From the NCBI GenBank assembly GCA_026418995.1, contig JAOAAG010000147.1, positions 1-32,165 of the forward strand: a stretch of 32,165 nucleotides of DNA, written 5' to 3'. Positions 18,860 to 26,170 of this stretch are shown one piece after another (position 1 is the stretch's first letter; each line of letters opens with the position of its first letter). The notes below the pieces were generated by a model. It saw nothing but the letters and a program-made list of their open reading frames with translations. It was not told the DNA's origin and did no database searches. The position numbers and the translations under genes were made by a program. The stretch is from Anaerolineae bacterium. Its GTDB lineage: Bacteria > Chloroflexota > Anaerolineae > B4-G1.

Positions 18860-20143
18860 ATGATGAGCAAAGTAAAGTCAGTGATCCTTGTGCTTCTGCT
18901 GGTGGTGTTGACCACCGGCTGTGGGGAGCAGTTAGCGGCTCCGACGGCGACCCCCACCCCGGCGCCGACGCCCACGCCACTGCCATCGCCTACGGCCGCT
19001 CCTGTAGCGCCTGGGGCGACTACGGGCACTCCCACGCGCCCCGCTACCTGCGTCCCAGAGCCGTTCGATCCCCCCGTTGTGAGCGGCCTGCCCCCCGTTA
19101 CAGACGCGGACCACGTCTACGGTTCTGCCAATGCTTCCATCACTCTCATCGAATACGCCGATTTCCAGTGCCCCGGGTGTGCGGCGATGCACACGTTGCG
19201 CACCTACCTGGAGGAAGCGTATGGCGACGATCTGCGTTACGTGTACCGCCATTTCCCGCTGAGTTTTCATCCCCTGGCCACCATCGCGGCCGAGGCAGCC
19301 GAAGCCGCCGGCGCCCAGGGCAAGTTCTGGGAGATGCATGATATGCTCTTTGAGCATCAGCAGGAGTGGAGCCAACTGACGGATGATACGGTGCGCGAGA
19401 AATTTGTCGAGTATGCCAGTGAGCTGGGTCTGGACACCGAACGTTTTGCGCAGGAACTGGATGAACACAAATACCTGGATAAAGTCAATGCGGACACTCA
19501 ATCCGCTATGCAGGCCAATCTCGGTGGCACTCCTACCTACATCGTCAACGGCGTGGCTTATCCATCTCAATGGGGTCTCCACCCTGCTCTGGTTGTCGGT
19601 TTCATCAACCTGCTGCAGTTGAAAGACCGTATGTACACCTCTCCCCCTGAGCAGGTCATTGACCCAGGTAAGGAATACACCGCTACCATCCGTACCGAGC
19701 GAGGTGACATCGTGGTCAAGCTGTATGCAAGCCTGGTGCCGGTCACGGTGAACAGCTTCGTCTTCCTGGCACGGGAGGGCTGGTATGACGGCGTATCTTT
19801 CCATCGCGTTATCCCTGGCTTTGTGGCCCAGACCGGCGACCCTACCGGCATTGGTATTGGTTCTCCGGGCTATCGTTGTGACGACGAGATCGTGCCCTCG
19901 CTCAGATATGATAAGCCCGGCGTGGTGGGCATGGCCAGCCAGGGGCCGGGGACCAGCAGCGTCGGCAGCCAGTTCTTCATTACGTATGCTGCCCTGCCCC
20001 AGCTCGACGGCAACTACACGATTATCGGCCAGGTGGTCAGGGGGATGGAGGTGGTCGAGAAGCTCTCGCCGCGCGATCCGGCTCAGGACCCCACAGCTCC
20101 GCCCGGCGACAAAATCCTGACGATTGTGATAGAAGAGAAATAG
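18860..20143 (+). CDS. Lipoprotein fusing a DsbA-like thiol oxidoreductase domain to a cyclophilin-type peptidyl-prolyl isomerase domain
   Basis: ATG at 18860/18863 (MMSKVKSVILVLLLVVLTTGC, lipobox); YADFQCPGCAAMHTL (CxxC), GGTPTYIVNG cis-Pro region; cyclophilin SFHRVIPGFVAQTGDPTGIGIGSPGY...GSQFFITYAALPQLDGNYTIIGQVV. Confidence 0.9.
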   Translation: MMSKVKSVILVLLLVVLTTGCGEQLAAPTATPTPAPTPTPLPSPTAAPVAPGATTGTPTRPATCVPEPFDPPVVSGLPPVTDADHVYGSANASITLIEYADFQCPGCAAMHTLRTYLEEAYGDDLRYVYRHFPLSFHPLATIAAEAAEAAGAQGKFWEMHDMLFEHQQEWSQLTDDTVREKFVEYASELGLDTERFAQELDEHKYLDKVNADTQSAMQANLGGTPTYIVNGVAYPSQWGLHPALVVGFINLLQLKDRMYTSPPEQVIDPGKEYTATIRTERGDIVVKLYASLVPVTVNSFVFLAREGWYDGVSFHRVIPGFVAQTGDPTGIGIGSPGYRCDDEIVPSLRYDKPGVVGMASQGPGTSSVGSQFFITYAALPQLDGNYTIIGQVVRGMEVVEKLSPRDPAQDPTAPPGDKILTIVIEEK

Positions 20144-20155
20144 CGGGGAGGACGG

Positions 20156-21370
20156 ATGCAAAGCCGCTGGCCGTGGCTCTTCGTTCTCGCAGGTGGGGTA
20201 GTGTTACTGCTGGCGAGCCTGGGAGGAAGTGCGCTTTTCTTGTTAGCAGGCCTGCTGGCTAGCGAAGGGATGGGCCTGGTCGAGGTACTGGTCATAGCCG
20301 GCATGATAGGCATGGGCTTGCTGTTCGGCATCCCACTGATATGGCATGGATGGGCCGGCTGGCAGGGACGTCCCTCTGGAGTCTTCCGCCCGGTTCTTAC
20401 CGCATGGCTGTGGCTCGCTTTTCTGCTTCTTCTGGTCGCTGGGACGCTGCTTGACCACCTCTCGTTCTATCCCACGTTGCTCTTGCCTCCCATACATGTT
20501 TTGACGATGACGCTTCCCTCGCTGCTCGTGCTATGGGCAGTGGGAGGACGCTTGCGCGGGGCAGTAGCTTCCTGGCGCGAAACCTGCACCACTATGTTCG
20601 GCGGTGGAGCGCTGGCGCTCGGGACAAGCCTCCTGGGCGAGGGAGTGATTGGACTTCTGGCTCTGATGTCAGTGATGGTCGTTGTGATGATGATACCCGG
20701 CGGCCAGGAGATGATCACTGCTCTCTCCGAGCGTCTTCAGGATCCATCCCAGATAACCGAGTTCGCCGACTTGGCGCCTTTGGTCTTATCGCCGCCGATT
20801 GCGCTTGTGTTGCTGGGTGTATTCTCCATCCCTGTGCCGCTTGTGGAGGAAGCCTTTAAGACGCTGGCACCGGGCATCGCCGGTAAGTGGCTACGCCCGC
20901 ACCCTGCGCGTGCGTTCTGGCTGGGGGTAGCCGCTGGCGCGGGTTTTGCCCTCGGCGAAAACTTGTTTAACGGGGCACTGGGTGGCACAGAAGGATGGAC
21001 AGCAGGCGTCCTAGCACGCTGCGGCGCTACGGTGATGCATTGTGCTACCGGCGGATTGGTCGGATGGGGCTGGGGTCAGTTGTGGCGCTCAGGCCGCCCC
21101 TTGCGCCTGCTGGGGACCTACCTGGCAGCAGCGGTAATACACGGGATATGGAATGCTTTGAGCGTCGGTGCCGTGGTGCTGGGAGCGGTGGGGATCACGA
21201 GCGAAAGTGGCTGGCCGGTCTACGCTGCTGGCGTGGGAACATGGCTTATTCTGGGTCTGCTGGCGATGCTGTGCCTCTTGTTTGCCATAGGGTTGCTTAG
21301 CGTAGCCGGCAGGCTATCTGCAGAGCAGGTGACGGTCACTTTCGAAAGTGACCGTCACCTTGTCGCCTGA
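20156..21370 (+). CDS. PrsW-like intramembrane metalloprotease (CAAX/PrsW superfamily)
   Basis: Multi-pass; VEEAFKTL, AGAGFALGENLFN, VMHCATGGLVGWGWG, VIHGIWNAL. Confidence 0.78.
   Translation: MQSRWPWLFVLAGGVVLLLASLGGSALFLLAGLLASEGMGLVEVLVIAGMIGMGLLFGIPLIWHGWAGWQGRPSGVFRPVLTAWLWLAFLLLLVAGTLLDHLSFYPTLLLPPIHVLTMTLPSLLVLWAVGGRLRGAVASWRETCTTMFGGGALALGTSLLGEGVIGLLALMSVMVVVMMIPGGQEMITALSERLQDPSQITEFADLAPLVLSPPIALVLLGVFSIPVPLVEEAFKTLAPGIAGKWLRPHPARAFWLGVAAGAGFALGENLFNGALGGTEGWTAGVLARCGATVMHCATGGLVGWGWGQLWRSGRPLRLLGTYLAAAVIHGIWNALSVGAVVLGAVGITSESGWPVYAAGVGTWLILGLLAMLCLLFAIGLLSVAGRLSAEQVTVTFESDRHLVA
21327..21360. repeat. Perfect 34-bp palindrome AGGTGACGGTCACTTTCGAAAGTGACCGTCACCT (family copy 1)
   Basis: First 17 bp are the reverse complement of the last 17. 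Overlaps the 3' end of the PrsW-like CDS, between convergent genes. Confidence 0.95.
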
Positions 21371-22039
21371 TTACTCAGGCGAGGGGTTGCGCCTTAACAA
21401 CCCCCGCATCAAAGCATTCGCCCGGCTGAGGATTTTCTCCTTGTTATCGCGCCACAGGTGGAACAGTGTGGGAAGGCCGGGTATGAAGAAGAAGGCCAGC
21501 ACCAGCAGCGTGAAATACCGGTCAATTCCCTCCACGTGGCCCAGCGCGGAGCCCAGGTAGTAGCCCAGCAGCGGCATCCCGACAGCCCACACCAGCGCAC
21601 CAAGGAGGTTAAACATCAGAAAGCGGCGGTAGTTCATACCCACCGCGCCAGCTACGATGGGGGCGAAGGTGCGTATAAAGGGCATAAAGCGGGCCAGCGT
21701 GATGGTCTTACCGCCGTGTTTGTCGTAAAACGCTTTTGCGGCTAGCAGGTTCCTGGGCTTGAAGAACAATGATTCTTCCCGCTTAAAAAGGGGCGGACCG
21801 GTTTTGGCTCCGAACCAATAGCCGACCGTGTCGCCCAGAGCTGCAGCACAGAAGAGGAGTGGGCCCAGTGCCCATATGTTCAGCCCGGTGCCGGGCCTGG
21901 AGGCGAGCAGGCCAGCCGTGAGGAGCAGACTATCGCCTGGTAAAAAGAAGCCAAAGAACAGGCCGGACTCGGCAAAGACAATACCAAATAAACCCGCATA
22001 ACCGACGGTTAAAATCAACTGCTCCAGGTCAATGGACAT
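21371..22039 (-). CDS. DedA/SNARE-associated family membrane protein
   Basis: FAESGLFFGFFLPGDSLLLTAGLLAS, ARFMPFIRTFAPIVAGAVGMNYRRF, GDTVGYWFG. Confidence 0.92.
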   Translation of the reverse strand: MSIDLEQLILTVGYAGLFGIVFAESGLFFGFFLPGDSLLLTAGLLASRPGTGLNIWALGPLLFCAAALGDTVGYWFGAKTGPPLFKREESLFFKPRNLLAAKAFYDKHGGKTITLARFMPFIRTFAPIVAGAVGMNYRRFLMFNLLGALVWAVGMPLLGYYLGSALGHVEGIDRYFTLLVLAFFFIPGLPTLFHLWRDNKEKILSRANALMRGLLRRNPSPE

Positions 22040-22059
22040 GCTCTTCTCCTCAGACAGTC

Positions 22060-22091
22060 AGGTGACAGTCACTTCTAAGTGACTGTCACCT
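22060..22091. repeat. Palindrome AGGTGACAGTCACTT-CT-AAGTGACTGTCACCT (family copy 2)
   Basis: 15-bp perfect arms around a 2-bp centre, in the divergent intergenic region dedA/amidase. Confidence 0.95.
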
Positions 22092-22138
22092 TGGCAACTT
22101 GGTGTGTGCGATTATACCATACTGATAGGATAAGGCAA
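22091..22138. promoter_or_regulatory. Interleaved divergent promoter candidates for dedA (minus) and amidase (plus)
   Basis: Plus: TTGGCA 22091-22096, N16, TATACC 22113-22118. Minus (reverse complement): TTGCCT 22133-22138, N16, TATAAT 22111-22116. Confidence 0.45.
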
Positions 22139-25100
22139 ATGAGCCGCAGATGGCTCGTTCTGTTACCCTGTTTATGGCTCGCTTTGCTCAGCGCGGCCCA
22201 GGCGCAAAACCCTGCGCCGGTATGTTTCTGGTCGGCACAAGGGGCGGTCTGTGTGCCACGGGCAGCCGGGGTGGGGAAAGAATCGCTGCGAGCGCTCCTG
22301 GCCGGCCCCACCACCACCGAGCAAGCGCAGGGGTTGTGGTCTGCCATCCCGGCAGGAACAGCACTGAGAGCGCTGGACGTGCAACCTGACAGGACTGTCA
22401 TCGTGCGTCTGGAAGTGCCGGAGCGGGCGCTGGCAGCGCTGACCCACGAATCATTCGAGGGTATCGTAGAACAGATTGCCGCTACGCTAGAGCCACTGGG
22501 GTGGCGCGACCTGCGTCTCCAGGTGCGCCATCCCGCAACGGGGAAGTTTGTCCCCCTGGCCGATTTCCTCCCCCCGATTCCTGCCCCGCGCAAAGAGACC
22601 GAGCTGCTGGCTCCCGCCCAGGGGCAGCCCCCAGCCCCAGGCCAGGGAAGGCCTCGCGGTGCGCTGACCGGCAAAACCATCTACGTAAGCGCCGGGCACG
22701 GCTGGTTGTGGAACAGCACGTTGCAAAAATGGCGCACCCAGCGCCCACCTTATCCCTATCCACCCTACGAGGGGCCCATTATCGAGGACCATAATAATGC
22801 AGAGGCAGTGAACCAGTATTTGCTCCATTACCTATGGAACGCAGGGGCGATGGTCTGGCCGGTGCGGGAGCGTGATATGAATGGCTACGAGGTGATTGTT
22901 GACAATGACAACCCTGCACCGGGCACCGGTTACTCGGAAAGCGGCGCCTGGACGACAACATCTTACCCCGGAACAGGCTACGCAGGTGGGAGTTACCGCT
23001 GGACGCTGACGGCTGTCAGCGCCCCGACCGCTGCTGCCATCTGGACCGCGACCATCCCCTTCGACGGTTACTATGCGGTCTACGTCTGGTATCGCCCTGG
23101 CTCAAACCGCAGCACGGATGCCCAGTATATTGTGCACCATGCTGGTGGAACGACCACGTATACCGTCAATCAACAGGAGCATGGCCTGACCTGGCATTAC
23201 ATAGGCAGCTACGCCTTCCGGGGTGGAGAGGTAGCCAGGATTGTGCTGACCAATCTGTCCTCGCAGGCCGGGCGCGTGGTCATCGCCGACGCCGTGCGCA
23301 TCGGTGGCGGCACCTTCAGCAGCCTGGCCGGCATCGAGACCTCCGCTCCCTATGCACCGTACAAGCCATGGTGGGAGGTGGGTGCTTTCTACTACACTCA
23401 GCGGATGGGAATGGAGGCAGCCCCCGACGACATCACCGCCCGTCCCATCTACGCTCGCTGGGAGCACGCGGGAACTTACGACGATGCGGTATACATCTCC
23501 TGGCACTCCAACGGTGCTACAGGGTATCAGACCTACGCCAGCGGCACGGAGACCTATGTGCATAACGGCGAAGGCTTGCCCCGTACCGGGGGCAGCCTGG
23601 AGCTTCAGAATGCTGTTCATACTGAACTCATCAACGACCTCCGCGCCGGATGGGACCCGGCCTGGCCGGACCGGGGCAGGAAGACGAAAAACCTGGGGGA
23701 ACTGCGCCTATTGTGGGACGACGATCCTACCGTGCGGATGCCGGGGGTGCTGGTCGAGGTGGCTTTTCACGACCACCCAACCGATACCGACGCTTTGAAA
23801 GAGCCGTATTTCAACATGCTGGCCGCCCGGGCACTGTACCAGGGCATCGTCAAGTATTTCGAGCGCAGAGATGGGGTGGACCTGAAGCTCCTGCCGGAGC
23901 CGCCCACCCATCTCCGCCTGCGTAACCTGGGGAGCGGAAGGGTGCGGGTGGATTGGCAACCTTCTCCCACGGACAACGCTGGCCTGGCCGGGGATGCGGC
24001 TACCGGCTATCGCGTCTATACCAGCACCAATGGCCTGGGCTGGTCGAACGGAACGCCGGTAGCCACAACCGCGTATACGCTCACGGGACTTACAGAGGGG
24101 CAGCTCATCTTTGTGCGGGTGACCGGCACCAATGAAGGCGGAGAGTCGTTTCCTTCGGAGACGCTAGCGGCGCGCGTGGGATCGCCTGCACAGGTGCTCC
24201 TGGTGAGCGATTTCAGAGACATGAACCGGACGATGGCCATCCCTGAGACCGATCCGGTGGAGGGATATAACATGCGCCTGTTCCTGGAACGTATGAATAG
24301 CTACAACTACACGGTTCAGCACGGCGAGGCGGTCCCCTACCCCTTCGATAGCTCCTCTTCCGAAGCGGTGCGCAGCGGGTTTGTCCGGCTGAGCGATTAT
24401 GCGCTGGTAGACTGGATACTTGGAGAGGAAGGACGCGTCCCGGCGACCGAATCCTCGCTCGAGACGCTGGATAGCACGGAGCGCGCTTTGCTGTCCAGCT
24501 TCCTGAGCGGTGGTGGAGCGCTGTTTCTGAGCGGCAGCGAAGCAGGCCGCCATCTTGCCCAGGCCGCCCCACAGTTTTATAATAACGTCCTTAGGGCCCG
24601 CTATGAAGGAGACGATGCCGGAACTTACCAGGTGTGGCCTGTGGCTGGCTCGCTCTTTGACGGCCTGGGGACTTTCCGCTTCGATGCGCCACGTATGTAT
24701 GATGCCGATTTCCCGGACCGCCTGGCGCCGCTCAATGGCTCCACCGCCGCCCTGCTCTATGACGGCGGCGAGGGAGGGGTGGCAGCCATTCAGTACGAGA
24801 ATCCCCTCAATCGTTGTGAGCGGCTGGTGTACCTGGGCTTTCCTTTCGAGACCATCTGGCCACAGCACAGGCCGACGACAATGGCACGTGTCCTCGATTT
24901 CCTGGGCCGTTGCTTGGGGCCGGCGGTACGCACGGACATTCTCAGCCCCGGGGATGGGAGTGCTCACGCCACCCTGCCGAATTTTGCGGGAGTGAGCACA
25001 GCCAGGGGTAATGAGCTTATCGAGCTGGTAGAGGTCCAGCTTCAAAGGGCTTTTGACGGCTACTACTGGGTGACGGGCACCGCGTGTCTGACCGGAACGC

Positions 25101-25585
25101 TGTGGAGCGCGGAGGAGTTCTGGATTACAGTGGCAAGGCCATCCCCGCCTGTAGCCACGTTATCATGGACGTATCCCCTCCCGTGCCTGAGCGATGGCGA
25201 ATACACGTTGCGTGCCCGCGCCAGAGCGGTGGGCGGCACGCTCTCCGAGCCGGCCGAGGTGTCCTTTATCTATGATACGGTGCCTCCACGCGCCACCGTT
25301 CTCATCACTCCTACCGGCGGGATCACCATCACAGCCCTGCCGGCACTGCGCCTGGAGTGGGAGGCCGTTCCACCTGATGGTGGCTCCGCCCTGGCCTATA
25401 CGGTCCGGCTGGATGGGCGCTTCTATACCACCACAAACAACGTATATACTCTCTCCCACGTTTTCGACGGGCCGCACCTGTGGGGGGTGCAGGTCTTTGA
25501 CGCGGCCGGGAATCGGTCGGCATGGGCAACAGATTCCTTCTACGTGGCACGGCATAACCTCTGGCTACCGGTTGTTTTGAGGTAA
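22139..25585 (+). CDS. Secreted multidomain N-acetylmuramoyl-L-alanine amidase (GerMN-like, Amidase_3 with inserted golvesin-like domain, FN3, further C-terminal domains)
   Basis: ATG at 22139 begins the signal peptide MSRRWLVLLPCLWLALLSAAQA. VSAGHGW, IIEDHNNAE, ISWHSNG, VLVEVAFHDHPTD amidase motifs. Confidence 0.85.
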   Translation: MSRRWLVLLPCLWLALLSAAQAQNPAPVCFWSAQGAVCVPRAAGVGKESLRALLAGPTTTEQAQGLWSAIPAGTALRALDVQPDRTVIVRLEVPERALAALTHESFEGIVEQIAATLEPLGWRDLRLQVRHPATGKFVPLADFLPPIPAPRKETELLAPAQGQPPAPGQGRPRGALTGKTIYVSAGHGWLWNSTLQKWRTQRPPYPYPPYEGPIIEDHNNAEAVNQYLLHYLWNAGAMVWPVRERDMNGYEVIVDNDNPAPGTGYSESGAWTTTSYPGTGYAGGSYRWTLTAVSAPTAAAIWTATIPFDGYYAVYVWYRPGSNRSTDAQYIVHHAGGTTTYTVNQQEHGLTWHYIGSYAFRGGEVARIVLTNLSSQAGRVVIADAVRIGGGTFSSLAGIETSAPYAPYKPWWEVGAFYYTQRMGMEAAPDDITARPIYARWEHAGTYDDAVYISWHSNGATGYQTYASGTETYVHNGEGLPRTGGSLELQNAVHTELINDLRAGWDPAWPDRGRKTKNLGELRLLWDDDPTVRMPGVLVEVAFHDHPTDTDALKEPYFNMLAARALYQGIVKYFERRDGVDLKLLPEPPTHLRLRNLGSGRVRVDWQPSPTDNAGLAGDAATGYRVYTSTNGLGWSNGTPVATTAYTLTGLTEGQLIFVRVTGTNEGGESFPSETLAARVGSPAQVLLVSDFRDMNRTMAIPETDPVEGYNMRLFLERMNSYNYTVQHGEAVPYPFDSSSSEAVRSGFVRLSDYALVDWILGEEGRVPATESSLETLDSTERALLSSFLSGGGALFLSGSEAGRHLAQAAPQFYNNVLRARYEGDDAGTYQVWPVAGSLFDGLGTFRFDAPRMYDADFPDRLAPLNGSTAALLYDGGEGGVAAIQYENPLNRCERLVYLGFPFETIWPQHRPTTMARVLDFLGRCLGPAVRTDILSPGDGSAHATLPNFAGVSTARGNELIELVEVQLQRAFDGYYWVTGTACLTGTLWSAEEFWITVARPSPPVATLSWTYPLPCLSDGEYTLRARARAVGGTLSEPAEVSFIYDTVPPRATVLITPTGGITITALPALRLEWEAVPPDGGSALAYTVRLDGRFYTTTNNVYTLSHVFDGPHLWGVQVFDAAGNRSAWATDSFYVARHNLWLPVVLR

Positions 25586-25586
25586 C

Positions 25587-25661
25587 GTAGGGGCGACCCC
25601 TGCGGTCGCCCACTTGGGCAGGGGCAAGCCCTCTTTGGGCAGGGGCAAGCCCTGCCCCTAC
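25587..25661. repeat. Intergenic double-hairpin element bounded by GTAGGGGC/GCCCCTAC
   Basis: Hairpin GGGCGACC-cctgc-GGTCGCCC (25591-25611); hairpin GGGCAGGG-gcaag-CCCTGCCC (25637-25657); 19-bp direct repeat at 25614 and 25635 (period 21). Confidence 0.85.
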
Positions 25662-25667
25662 CGGAGA

Positions 25668-26150
25668 ATGGCTATGAAACAGGTGACACTGATATTCCGT
25701 GTGCTGGCCGCAACTATCGCCCTGGCGCTGACGGCAGTGATGTGTGGGCTGTGGGTTATATACCTGACGCGTGGCCCGGGCGGCGGGAGCAATCAGCCCA
25801 CCCCTACCCTCATCATCTGGACACCCACGCCTGTGCCGACCGTAGCGACCGCCACCCCGACGCCTACGCCGACCGAAGCACCGACGCTGATCCCAACGCC
25901 CCCCGCCGGCATCGCCGTTGGGCGCTATGTGCGCGTCGCTGGCACCGGGGGCGCCGGTCTGAACCTGCGCGAAGGCCCCGGTGCGAACTACCCACGCAAG
26001 GATGTTGCCTCTGAGGGAGAGGTGTTTATTGTCGTGGAAGGGCCTGTGGAAGCCGGCGAGTTCACATGGTGGAAGATCAGAGACCACAAGAACAGCGAGC
26101 GGGAATGGTGGGCTGCCGGCAACTTCCTGGAGCCGATTGAGCATCCCTGA
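25668..26150 (+). CDS. Membrane-anchored protein with TP-rich linker and bacterial SH3-like domain
   Basis: MAMKQVTLIFRVLAATIALALTAVMCGLWVIYL, TPTPTPT linker, VAGTGGAGLNLREGPGANYPRKDVASEGEVFIVVEGP...WWKIRD. Confidence 0.82.
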   Translation: MAMKQVTLIFRVLAATIALALTAVMCGLWVIYLTRGPGGGSNQPTPTLIIWTPTPVPTVATATPTPTPTEAPTLIPTPPAGIAVGRYVRVAGTGGAGLNLREGPGANYPRKDVASEGEVFIVVEGPVEAGEFTWWKIRDHKNSEREWWAAGNFLEPIEHP

Positions 26151-26170
26151 TCTGGAGCGAGGTGTCTATC

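Noticed and set aside
18932-20161. 409-aa minus-strand ORF antisense to the DsbA-cyclophilin gene
   Set aside because: Low-complexity Arg/His/Gly-rich translation, no recognisable domain; mirrors codon bias of the real plus-strand gene.
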